64,000 nt of DNA from Kitasatospora sp. MAP5-34 (GTDB lineage Bacteria > Actinomycetota > Actinomycetes > Streptomycetales > Streptomycetaceae): contig NZ_JARXZC010000024.1 of the NCBI RefSeq assembly GCF_029894335.1, positions 48,508 to 112,507 of the forward strand. The letters run 5' to 3'. Both the position numbers and the translations under genes were made by a program. The notes under the pieces were generated by a model, which saw only the letters and a list, made by a program, of their open reading frames with translations, had not been told where the DNA came from and searched no databases. This document shows positions 43,500-50,960 of the stretch, one piece after another. Each line of letters opens with the position of its first letter. The first letter of the stretch is position 1.

Positions 43500-43565
43500 T
43501 GCGTCTCTCTCCTCGGTAGTCTCGGTGGTCTCAGTGGCCCGGGTGCTCTCGGCGGGCCGGGTGGT

Positions 43566-44441
43566 CTAGGCGGGCCCGGTCTCGTCCAGTAGGTCCAGCA
43601 GGTACCGCCCGTACCCGCTCTTGAGCAACGGCTCGGCCAGTGCCCGTAGTTGGGCGGAGCCGATCAGGCCGGCCCGCCAGGCGGCCTCCTCGATGCAGCC
43701 GATCTTGAAGCCTTGGCGCTCCTCGATCACCCGGACGAACTCCGACGCCTGCACCATCGAGACGAAGGTGCCGGTGTCCAGCCAGGCGGTGCCCCGGTCG
43801 AGCTTGGTGACGTGCAACTCGCCCTCGCGCAGGTACGCCTCGTTGACGGCGGTGATCTCCAACTCGCCCCGGGCGCTGGGCCGCAGACCCCGGGCGATCT
43901 CCACCACCCGGTTGTCGTAGAAGTACAGCCCGGGCACCGCGTACCGGGACTTCGGGTTGGCCGGCTTCTCCTCGATGGAGATCACCTGGCCGGTCTCGTC
44001 GAACTCGACCACCCCGTACGCCGTCGGGTCCGCCACCGGGTACGCGAAGACCCGACCGCCCTTCGCGCCGGAGTGCTGGGCGAGCCGGGTGCCGAGCCCG
44101 CTGCCGTGGAAGATGTTGTCGCCGAGGATCAGCGCGACCGGTTCGTCCCCGATGAACTCGGCGCCCAGCACGAAGGCCTGGGCGATCCCCTCCGGGCGTT
44201 GCTGGACGGCGTACTCCAGCCGGAGCCCGAGCTGGGAGCCGTCGCCGAGCAGCCGTTGGAACTGGGACTGGTCCTCCGGCGTGGTGATGATCAGGATTTC
44301 GCTGATGCCGGCCATCACCAGGGTCGACAGCGGGTAGTAGATCATCGGCTTGTCGAACACCGGGAGCAGTTGCTTCGACACCGCACGGGTCAGCGGCCAC
44401 AGTCGTGATCCGGTGCCGCCGGCCAGCAGAATTCCTCGCAT
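43566..44441 (-). CDS. rfbA: Glucose-1-phosphate thymidylyltransferase
   Basis: 291 residues. It makes dTDP-glucose from dTTP and glucose-1-phosphate. The nucleotidyltransferase signature G8-G-T-G-S-R-L-W-P-L-T is at the N-terminus, followed by VSKQLLPVFDKPMIYYPL. ILGDNIFHG carries a Mg-binding Asp, and EEKPANPKS plus TAWLDTGT are conserved. This is the first enzyme of dTDP-L-rhamnose synthesis. It is transcribed leftward with rfbC and divergently from rfbB across an 81-bp gap. Nothing is truncated. Confidence 0.95.
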   Translation of the reverse strand: MRGILLAGGTGSRLWPLTRAVSKQLLPVFDKPMIYYPLSTLVMAGISEILIITTPEDQSQFQRLLGDGSQLGLRLEYAVQQRPEGIAQAFVLGAEFIGDEPVALILGDNIFHGSGLGTRLAQHSGAKGGRVFAYPVADPTAYGVVEFDETGQVISIEEKPANPKSRYAVPGLYFYDNRVVEIARGLRPSARGELEITAVNEAYLREGELHVTKLDRGTAWLDTGTFVSMVQASEFVRVIEERQGFKIGCIEEAAWRAGLIGSAQLRALAEPLLKSGYGRYLLDLLDETGPA

Positions 44442-44507
44442 GGCAGCACCCTATGCGAGCGCTGACGCTCCGTGGCCGGATCGCCCCGGAAAGGCGTACG
44501 ACGGCGG

Positions 44508-44513
44508 TACACT
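44508..44513 (+). promoter_or_regulatory. rfbB -10 box, leaderless arrangement
   Basis: TACACT ends 9 nt before the rfbB ATG and there is no Shine-Dalgarno between them. A start site about 6-9 nt downstream would give a leaderless mRNA. No convincing -35 is seen. Confidence 0.45.
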
Positions 44514-44522
44514 TCGCGCACT

Positions 44523-45515
44523 ATGAACATCCTTGTGACCGGCGGTGCCGGCTTCATCGGTTCGGAGTTCGTCCGTTCGCTGCTGGGCGCAGACGCCTCG
44601 GCCCGGATCACCGTCCTCGACAAGCTCACCTATTCGGGGGTCGAGGTCAACCTCGCGCCGGTGGCGGACCACCCCGGCTACACCTTCGTCCGTGGCGACA
44701 TCTGCGACGTGGACACCGTCGACGCCCTGATGCCCGGTCACGACGTGGTGGTGCACTTCGCCGCCGAGTCCCACGTGGACCGGTCGATCGAGGGCGCGGG
44801 GCCGTTCGTGCAGACCAACGTGGTCGGCACCCAGGTCCTGCTGGACGCCGCCCGCAAGCACGGGATCGGCCGCTTCGTGCACGTCTCCACCGACGAGGTG
44901 TACGGCTCGATCACCGAAGGCTCCTGGACGGAGGAGTGGCCGCTCGCGCCCAACTCCCCGTACTCCGCCTCGAAGGCGGCCTCCGACCTGCTGGCGCTCG
45001 CCTACCACCGCACGCACGGCATGGACGTGGTGGTCACCCGCTGCTCCAACAACTACGGGCACCACCAGTTCCCCGAGAAGGTCATCCCGCTCTTCACCAC
45101 CAACCTGATCGACGGCCGGAACGTGCCGCTGTACGGCGACGGCGGCAACATCCGCGACTGGCTGCACGTCTCCGACCACTGCCGGGGCATCGAGCTGGTG
45201 ATGCGCGGTGGCCGGGCCGGTGAGGTCTACAACATCGGCGGCGGCACCGAGGTCACCAACAAGGAGCTCACCGGCCTGCTGCTGGAGGCCACCGGCACCG
45301 GCTGGGAGCGGGTCGAGCACGTCACCGACCGCAAGGGCCACGACCTGCGGTACTCGCTCGACATCAGCAAGATCCGCACCGAGCTCGGCTACGAGCCGCG
45401 GATCGCCTTCGCGGACGGCCTGGCCGCGACCGTCGCCTGGTACCGGGAGAACCGCGCCTGGTGGGAACCGCTCAAGGACGGCCTCAAGGCCCAGACGGCG
45501 CAGGCGCAGGCATGA
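44523..45515 (+). CDS. rfbB: dTDP-glucose 4,6-dehydratase
   Basis: 330 residues, NAD-dependent short-chain dehydrogenase-fold enzyme. It converts dTDP-glucose to dTDP-4-keto-6-deoxyglucose. The NAD motif G7-G-A-G-F-I-G13 is at the N-terminus. Catalytic T123-D124-E125 (VSTDEVYGS) and Y147/K151 (NSPYSASKAASD) are intact. ATG 44523 is the family start; an upstream in-frame start at 44472 adds a basic leader unlike homologues. The stop overlaps rfbD (ATGA). Second enzyme of the rhamnose pathway, expressed with rfbD. Confidence 0.96.
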   Translation: MNILVTGGAGFIGSEFVRSLLGADASARITVLDKLTYSGVEVNLAPVADHPGYTFVRGDICDVDTVDALMPGHDVVVHFAAESHVDRSIEGAGPFVQTNVVGTQVLLDAARKHGIGRFVHVSTDEVYGSITEGSWTEEWPLAPNSPYSASKAASDLLALAYHRTHGMDVVVTRCSNNYGHHQFPEKVIPLFTTNLIDGRNVPLYGDGGNIRDWLHVSDHCRGIELVMRGGRAGEVYNIGGGTEVTNKELTGLLLEATGTGWERVEHVTDRKGHDLRYSLDISKIRTELGYEPRIAFADGLAATVAWYRENRAWWEPLKDGLKAQTAQAQA

Positions 45516-46387
45516 CGCCGGGCTGGCTGGTGACCGGCTCGGGCGGCATGCTCGGGCGGGACCTGCTGACCGTCCTCGCGGGGGAGCAGGTCACCGCGCT
45601 CGACCGTGCCGCCCTCGACATCACCGACCCGGCGGCCGTCCGCGCCGCCGTCGCCGGGCATTCGGTGGTCGTCAACTGCGCGGCCTGGACGGACGTCGAC
45701 GGCGCCGAGACCGCCGAGGAGGCCGCCACTGCCGTCAACGGCACGGGCGTCCGTCACCTCGCCGCCGCCTGCGCCGAGACGGGCGCCCGCCTGCTGCACG
45801 TCTCCACCGACTACGTACTGCCCGGCGACGCCGGGCACCCGTACCCGGAGGACGCCGCCACTGGCCCGGTCAACGCGTACGGCCGCAGCAAGCTGGCCGG
45901 CGAGCGCGCCGTCGCCGAACTGCTGCCCGAGCACGGCTACATCGTCCGCACCGCCTGGCTCTACGGCGAGCACGGCGGCAACTTCGTCGCCACCATGCTG
46001 AAGCTCGCCGCCCAGCGCGAGACCCTAGACGTGGTCGACGACCAGCAGGGCCAGCCCACCTGGTCGTACGCACTGGCGCAGCGGCTCGTCGCCCTCGGCC
46101 GCGCCCCCGAGGCCCCCGCCGGGGTCTACCACGGCACCGCCTCCGGACGGACCACCTGGTACGGACTCGCCCGCGCTGCCTACGAGTTGAGCGGTCTCGA
46201 CCCGGAGCGGATCCGCCCCACCAACTCGGCGGCCTTCGTCCGCCCGGCCGTCCGGCCCGCGTACAGCGTCCTCGGCCACGACCGCTGGGCCACCGCCGGA
46301 CTGCCCCCGCTGCCGGACTGGCGCGAGTCGCTCGCCGAGGCGCTCGGCCGCCCGGCCTTCACCGCCCTCGCCCCGAAGGACGCGTAG
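45512..46387 (+). CDS. rfbD: dTDP-4-dehydrorhamnose reductase
   Basis: 291 residues. The last rhamnose step, NADPH-dependent. The Rossmann motif is near the N-terminus (VTGSGGMLGRDL). The catalytic Y123-x3-K127 is in NAYGRSKLAGE, and STDYVL is conserved. ATG 45512 overlaps the rfbB stop; a longer frame upstream is not family-like. Together with rfbA, rfbB and rfbC the window has a complete dTDP-L-rhamnose pathway. The downstream genes (membrane helper, two glycosyltransferases, flippase) are likely users of rhamnose or its linkage. Confidence 0.95.
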   Translation: MTPGWLVTGSGGMLGRDLLTVLAGEQVTALDRAALDITDPAAVRAAVAGHSVVVNCAAWTDVDGAETAEEAATAVNGTGVRHLAAACAETGARLLHVSTDYVLPGDAGHPYPEDAATGPVNAYGRSKLAGERAVAELLPEHGYIVRTAWLYGEHGGNFVATMLKLAAQRETLDVVDDQQGQPTWSYALAQRLVALGRAPEAPAGVYHGTASGRTTWYGLARAAYELSGLDPERIRPTNSAAFVRPAVRPAYSVLGHDRWATAGLPPLPDWRESLAEALGRPAFTALAPKDA

Positions 46388-46561
46388 TAGGGGAGCAGGG
46401 AACGGTAAGCCGTCCGGGCCGGTGACTGCTCTACGCTGTTGAACCACGGCATTCCCACCCAGAAGAGACAACTCGGACAGCGTCGCACCAGGCATACCGG
46501 CACACCAGGCACACCACGGCCTCCGCGAGGGCCGCCCCGCGCACGGAAGGCGCCACCGTCA
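46388..46561 (+). other. Non-coding gap between rfbD and the DUF2304 gene
   Basis: About 170 bp. The leading part is Pro/Arg/Thr-rich if translated and does not resemble a protein. No clear promoter or terminator was found. Confidence 0.35.
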
Positions 46562-46963
46562 GTGCAACTCTCCATCCTGACGTCGATCACCGGAATCGTT
46601 CTGCTCGGCTACATCCTGGAGCTGCTGCGCAGGCAGCAGCTCCGCGAGAAGTACGCGGCGATCTGGCTGAGCATAGGGGTGGTGATCGCTCCGCTCGGTT
46701 TCTTCCCGGATCTGCTGGATTCCACCGCCCGCAGGCTGGGCGTGGCGTCGGGGGCGAGTCTGGTGCTGTTCGTGGGCTTCGTGCTGGTCCTGCTGGTCAG
46801 CCTCCACCTCAGCTGGGAGTCCAGTCGGCTGGAGGCCGAGACCCGGACGCTCGCCGAGGACGTCGCGCTGATCCGGGCCCAGCTCGCGAAGCAGGGCACC
46901 CCGCCCGGCACCCCGCCCGCCCCTTCGGCGGCGCCGGTCGACGAAGGGGAGGCCGGCCCGTGA
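46562..46963 (+). CDS. DUF2304 membrane protein
   Basis: 133 residues. Three hydrophobic spans (VQLSILTSITGIVLLGYIL, IWLSIGVVIAPLGFF, LVLFVGFVLVLLVSLHL) with a conserved RRQQLREKYAAIW between the first two, then an amphipathic charged helix (SSRLEAETRTLAEDVALIR) that could form a coiled coil. DUF2304 proteins commonly sit beside dolichol-phosphate-type GT2 enzymes, as here. GTG 46562 gives the family-like start; the upstream frame is Pro/Arg-rich and lacks a better site. The stop overlaps the next gene (GTGA). A helper for lipid-linked sugar synthesis is likely, not proven. Confidence 0.75.
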   Translation: MQLSILTSITGIVLLGYILELLRRQQLREKYAAIWLSIGVVIAPLGFFPDLLDSTARRLGVASGASLVLFVGFVLVLLVSLHLSWESSRLEAETRTLAEDVALIRAQLAKQGTPPGTPPAPSAAPVDEGEAGP

Positions 46964-47820
46964 GCGACGGCCTGGCCGACGGCGTCACCGACCGCACGGC
47001 CCACCCCGCGCCCGACGGCCGCCGCATCCTGATCATCCTCCCGGCCTGGAACGAGGCCGACGGCCTGCCCGCCGTCCTCGGCGAGATCAAGCGTCAACTG
47101 CCGTACGTGGACACCCTGGTGGTGGACGACGGCTCCACCGACCGGACGGCCGAGGTCGCCGCCGCGACCGGCTCCGCCGTCGCCCGGCTGCCGTTCAACC
47201 TCGGCGTCGGCGGGGCGATGCGGCTCGGCTACCGCTACGCGCAGCAGAACGGCTACGACGTCGCCGTCCAGGTCGACGCGGACGGGCAGCACGACCCCGC
47301 GTACGTCCCGTCGCTGCTGGCGGGCCTCCGTGAGGCCGATCTGGTGATCGGCGCCCGCTTCGACGGCGAGGGCGACTACCAGGTGCGCGGTCCGCGCCGC
47401 TGGGCGATGGGGCTGCTCTCGCTGGTGCTCTCCTGGATCACCGGCACCCGGCTCACCGACACCACCTCCGGCTTCCGCGCCTGCAACCGGCCGCTGATCG
47501 AGTTCTTCGCCCGCTGGTACCCGGTCGAGTACCTCGGCGACACCGTGGAGAGCCTGGTCGGCGCGGCCCGCTGCGGGTTCACCGTCCGCCAGGTCCCGGT
47601 CGCCATACGCGTCCGCACCACCGGTCGGCCGAGCGCCTCACCGGCGAAGGCCATGATCTACCTGGTCCGGGCCGGCCTGGTGCTGCTGCTCGCGATGATC
47701 CGCCGGATGCCCCGCGAGCTGAAGAACCTGGCCCCCGGCTCCCCTTACTACACCGCCTTCGCCGCCCGACCGGTACGTCACCCGTACCCGGCCGAGTACG
47801 TGGCCGAGGCCGAGGCCTAG
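46960..47820 (+). CDS. GT2 glycosyltransferase, polyprenyl-phosphate sugar synthase-like
   Basis: 286 residues. GT-A motifs: ILIILPAWNEADGLPAVL at the start, VVDDGSTDRTAEVA, and the metal-binding D-A-D in VQVDADGQHDP. RFDGEGDYQVRG and DTTSGFRACNRPLIEFF follow, as in dolichol-phosphate mannose/glucose synthase relatives. The C-terminal part has one or two hydrophobic stretches (AGLVLLLAMIRRMP) but not the large membrane domain of some relatives. GTG 46960 overlaps the DUF2304 stop. Likely role: moving a sugar onto a polyprenyl-phosphate carrier. The sugar is unknown. Confidence 0.85.
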   Translation: MSDGLADGVTDRTAHPAPDGRRILIILPAWNEADGLPAVLGEIKRQLPYVDTLVVDDGSTDRTAEVAAATGSAVARLPFNLGVGGAMRLGYRYAQQNGYDVAVQVDADGQHDPAYVPSLLAGLREADLVIGARFDGEGDYQVRGPRRWAMGLLSLVLSWITGTRLTDTTSGFRACNRPLIEFFARWYPVEYLGDTVESLVGAARCGFTVRQVPVAIRVRTTGRPSASPAKAMIYLVRAGLVLLLAMIRRMPRELKNLAPGSPYYTAFAARPVRHPYPAEYVAEAEA

Positions 47821-47829
47821 GAGACCCTG

Positions 47830-48714
47830 GTGTCCCGCTTCGAGATCATGCTGCCGTACTACGGCGAGGTCCGGCTGATGAAGGACGCCGTCCACAGCGT
47901 CCTCGCCCAGGACGGCGACGACTGGCGGCTCACCGTCGTCGACGACGGCCGCGAGCCCGGCGTGCCCGAGTGGTTCGCCGCGCTCGACGACCCCCGGGTC
48001 CGGTACTACCGCAACGACCGGAACCTCGGCGTCACCGGCAACTTCAACCGCTGCCTCGACCTCGCCGAGTACGAGTACGTCGTCCTGATGGGCTGTGACG
48101 ACCTGATGCACCGCGACTACCTCACCGTCGTCCGGGAGGCCGCCGACCGCGAACCCGGGGCCGCGATGATCCAGCCCGGCGTCGCGGTGATCGGCGGCGA
48201 CGGCCGCCCGTACGACACCCTGGCCGACCGCACCAAGCGCAGGCTGTACGCACCGAAGGGCGCCGCCCGGGCCCTGCACACCGGCGAGCCGCTCGCCGTC
48301 AGCCTGCTGCGCGGCGACTGGCTCTACTTCCCCGCCATCTGCTGGCGCACCGGGGCCGTCCGGCGGTTCGGCTTCCGGGCCGACCTCGGCGTGATCCAGG
48401 ACCTCGCCCTGGTCATCGACCTGCTCGTCGCGGGGGAGTCCCTGGCCACCACCCCCGAAATCTGCTTCAGCTACCGTAGGCACGCCGGAAGCGAGTCCTC
48501 GGCCAAGGCGTTCACCGGCGACCGCTTCGAGGAGGCCAAACGCTTCTTCCTGGAGACCGCCGACCGCCTGGAGGCGTTCGGCTGGCCGCAGGCCGCCGGA
48601 GTCGCCCGCCTGCACCTCTCCTCCCGGCTGCACGCCCTCACCCTGCTCCCCGGCGCCGTACGCCACGCGGGCCGCCCCGGCCTCTCCGCGATGCTCCGGC
48701 ACGCGACCCGCTGA
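47830..48714 (+). CDS. GT2 glycosyltransferase
   Basis: 294 residues, GT-A fold. It opens MSRFEIMLPYYGEVRLMKDA and carries VVDDGREP and a metal-binding-like VLMGCDDLMHRDY. The acceptor-side half has WLYFPAICWRTGAVRRFGF. No membrane spans. It lies 9 bp after the first glycosyltransferase with GGAGACC upstream, so it is in the same operon. It probably adds a sugar (perhaps rhamnose, given the adjacent pathway) to the growing glycan. Linkage and acceptor are not predictable. Confidence 0.82.
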   Translation: MSRFEIMLPYYGEVRLMKDAVHSVLAQDGDDWRLTVVDDGREPGVPEWFAALDDPRVRYYRNDRNLGVTGNFNRCLDLAEYEYVVLMGCDDLMHRDYLTVVREAADREPGAAMIQPGVAVIGGDGRPYDTLADRTKRRLYAPKGAARALHTGEPLAVSLLRGDWLYFPAICWRTGAVRRFGFRADLGVIQDLALVIDLLVAGESLATTPEICFSYRRHAGSESSAKAFTGDRFEEAKRFFLETADRLEAFGWPQAAGVARLHLSSRLHALTLLPGAVRHAGRPGLSAMLRHATR

Positions 48715-48743
48715 CCGAACCCCGCCCACCTGAAAGACCCGCG

Positions 48744-50054
48744 ATGAACCCCATGACCAAGCTCGGCAGAGCTCTGCCGCCAGGTATCAAACTCGTCGCG
48801 GCCGGCACGGTGGTGCTCGGCGCCGCCTCGTACGTCCACCTGGCAGTGGCCGGTCACAGTCTCTCGACCAAGGACATGGCGGGGCTCTCCGTCCTGTGGA
48901 CGATAGTCATGTCGATCGGGATGGGCCTCTTCTTCCCGTTGGAGCAGGAGCTCACGCGGATCGTCGCGGCGCGAGCCGTCCATGGCGAAGGGGCTGCTCC
49001 GGTACTTCGCCGCGCGGCTGTGCTGACCTGCGGGTTCCTCGCGGTCGTGCTCGGTCTGGTGGCAGGGCTGGCCCGGCCGCTGGCGGACCGTTTCTTCCAT
49101 GGGGATCTCCAGCTCGTCTGGGCGCTCGGCGGAGCCTTCGTCGGGCTGGCGCTCACCTTCATGACCCGAGGTGTGCTCGCGGGTCTGGGCCGCTTCAACG
49201 CGTACGGCGCCCAGCTGGCCATCGACGGCGGCCTGCGGATACTGCTGGCGCTCGTCTGCGGCATCGCCGGACTGCACTCAGCGCTTGCGTTCAGCCTGAT
49301 CCTCGTGATCGCCCCGCTGGTCGCCTTTGCGGTCACCCTCCCCACCACCGTGCGCGCCTCACTGCCCGGCCCACCGATCAGCTGGCCCGACCTGGTCCGT
49401 GGATTCGGCCCGTTGATCGGCAGCACCCTGTTGGCGCAGATGATGGTCAACGCCGTGGTGGTGAGCACGCAGCTGTTGGCGCCCACCGAAGTGGCCCTGG
49501 TCGCGGCCCTGCTCAACGCGCTCGTCCTGGCCCGCGTACCGCTCTTCGTCTTCGCCGCCCTGCAGGCCTCACTGCTCTCAGGGCTCGCCAGCGCGGTGGC
49601 GGCCGGAGACCACGGGGGCTTTCGCCAGATGCTCCGCAAGGCCTGCCTGGTGGTGACCCTGCTCTCGTGCTGCGGCGGCGTACCGGCCGTGCTCATCGGG
49701 CCGTGGCTGATCCACCTCCTGTTCGCCGCGCCTGACGTCCTGACCCGGGTGGACTTCCTCTGGCTCTCGCTCGGCACGCTCTGCTACCTCCTGGCCCAGG
49801 TGCTCGGCCAGGGGCTGATCGTGCAGCACCGCCACCGTGCGCAGCTCGCCAGCTGGCTGGTCGGTACAGCGGTGCTCTGCGGGACGACCTTCCTCCCGGG
49901 AGGCATCGCGATCCGGGTGACCGTCGCCTTCACCGCCGGCACCGCGACCACCGCGCTCGCCATGCTGTGGGCCCTCACCCGTCGCGCCGCATCGGCCACC
50001 CGCTCGGACGACACCTCGGCAGCGCAGCAGGCTCCTGCGGTACGCGCCTCTTGA
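48744..50054 (+). CDS. Polysaccharide flippase-like membrane protein
   Basis: 436 residues with about 12 hydrophobic spans (GTVVLGAASYVHLAVAGHSL, LTCGFLAVVLGLVAGLARP, WLVGTAVLCGTTFLPGG) and few charged residues. There are no MFS or ABC motifs. Pattern and context fit the MOP (Wzx/MviN-like) flippase superfamily, which moves lipid-linked glycans across the membrane. GCGATGAAC is the start, 29 bp after the glycosyltransferase stop. The C-terminal 25 residues are a Ser/Thr/Ala-rich cytoplasmic tail. The codon bias is slightly relaxed compared with the rfb genes. Function by context. Confidence 0.75.
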   Translation: MNPMTKLGRALPPGIKLVAAGTVVLGAASYVHLAVAGHSLSTKDMAGLSVLWTIVMSIGMGLFFPLEQELTRIVAARAVHGEGAAPVLRRAAVLTCGFLAVVLGLVAGLARPLADRFFHGDLQLVWALGGAFVGLALTFMTRGVLAGLGRFNAYGAQLAIDGGLRILLALVCGIAGLHSALAFSLILVIAPLVAFAVTLPTTVRASLPGPPISWPDLVRGFGPLIGSTLLAQMMVNAVVVSTQLLAPTEVALVAALLNALVLARVPLFVFAALQASLLSGLASAVAAGDHGGFRQMLRKACLVVTLLSCCGGVPAVLIGPWLIHLLFAAPDVLTRVDFLWLSLGTLCYLLAQVLGQGLIVQHRHRAQLASWLVGTAVLCGTTFLPGGIAIRVTVAFTAGTATTALAMLWALTRRAASATRSDDTSAAQQAPAVRAS

Positions 50055-50241
50055 GCGATCGGGGCGAGCCGGCGCTCGTGTGCATCCCTTGGCCACGCCG
50101 GACGCCCACCTTGGACAATCACGCGCCGTAGCAGCTCAGCCTTCCGGGCGACGGCCGCACCACCCCCCGCCGCAGATCTCCCGTACGCCGACTGCGAGAC
50201 TTCCTCGGTCAGGAGCACGCCGAATGTCTCGGAGAGATCGC

Positions 50242-50880
50242 ATGGGAATCACCACCGCCGTCCGCCGTCGCCTTGGCAAGTACGAGATACCGGCAGCCGA
50301 GCTCTACCGTTCGGTGTTCATCGACCTCGACGACATGGCCACCACGCTGCTGAGCCTCAGTCAGCCGAAGCGCATCCTGGAGATCGGCTGCGGCGACGGC
50401 GCGGTCGCCGAGCGGCTGGTCGGCGCGCTTCCGGACGCCGAGTACGTCGGAATCGACGTCATGGCCGAGCCGGGCCGCCTCTTCCGTGGTGACCGCAGCC
50501 GCGCCGAGTTCCGCTCCGTCTACTCCCATGACCTGCGCGCCGAAGAGCCCGCCCTCTTCGACCTCGTCCTGGTCGTGGACGTCCTCCACCACGTCCCGTC
50601 CGCCCAGCGCGACGCCCTCCTGCACGACGCCGAGGCGATGCTCGCCCCGGGTGGCACCCTGATCGTCAAGGAGTGGGAGCGCCGCCAGGACCTCGCCCAC
50701 CTGATGGCCTACACCTCCGACCGTTACGTCTCCGGCGACAAGAACGTCGCCTTCGCCGACCGCGACCAGCTGCTCGCCACCGTCGGCCGTGCCCTGCCCG
50801 GCCTCTCCGTGGTCTGCGAGACCCGCGTCCCGCCGAAGCGCAACAACATCCTCTTCGCGCTCCGCCGCACGGAGATCTGA
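50242..50880 (+). CDS. Class I SAM-dependent methyltransferase
   Basis: 212 residues. The SAM-binding motif I ILEIGCGDGAVAERL is followed by YVGIDVMAE (acidic loop), a LVLVVDVLHHVPS post-motif, and APGGTLIVKEWERRQDLAHL. I take ATG 50242 because GGAGAG is 6 nt upstream; an ATG 18 bp earlier is possible and a Pro/Arg-rich frame further up is not credible. It may methylate a lipid, sugar or quinone-like acceptor; the block's context suggests glycan modification, which is inference. A perfect 40-bp palindromic terminator follows. Confidence 0.85.
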   Translation: MGITTAVRRRLGKYEIPAAELYRSVFIDLDDMATTLLSLSQPKRILEIGCGDGAVAERLVGALPDAEYVGIDVMAEPGRLFRGDRSRAEFRSVYSHDLRAEEPALFDLVLVVDVLHHVPSAQRDALLHDAEAMLAPGGTLIVKEWERRQDLAHLMAYTSDRYVSGDKNVAFADRDQLLATVGRALPGLSVVCETRVPPKRNNILFALRRTEI

Positions 50881-50905
50881 CGTACGGAGGCTGACGTACC
50901 GCCAC

Positions 50906-50945
50906 AAACGAGTGGGCCCCGGCAGCTGCCGGGGCCCACTCGTTT
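50906..50945. terminator. Perfect 40-bp palindromic bidirectional terminator
   Basis: AAACGAGTGGGCCCCGGCAG followed by its exact reverse complement. T-runs flank both ends (CGTTT on each strand). It serves the rightward methyltransferase gene and the leftward LamG-protein gene, which end here. Confidence 0.85.
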
Positions 50946-50960
50946 GCTCACCTACGGAGA

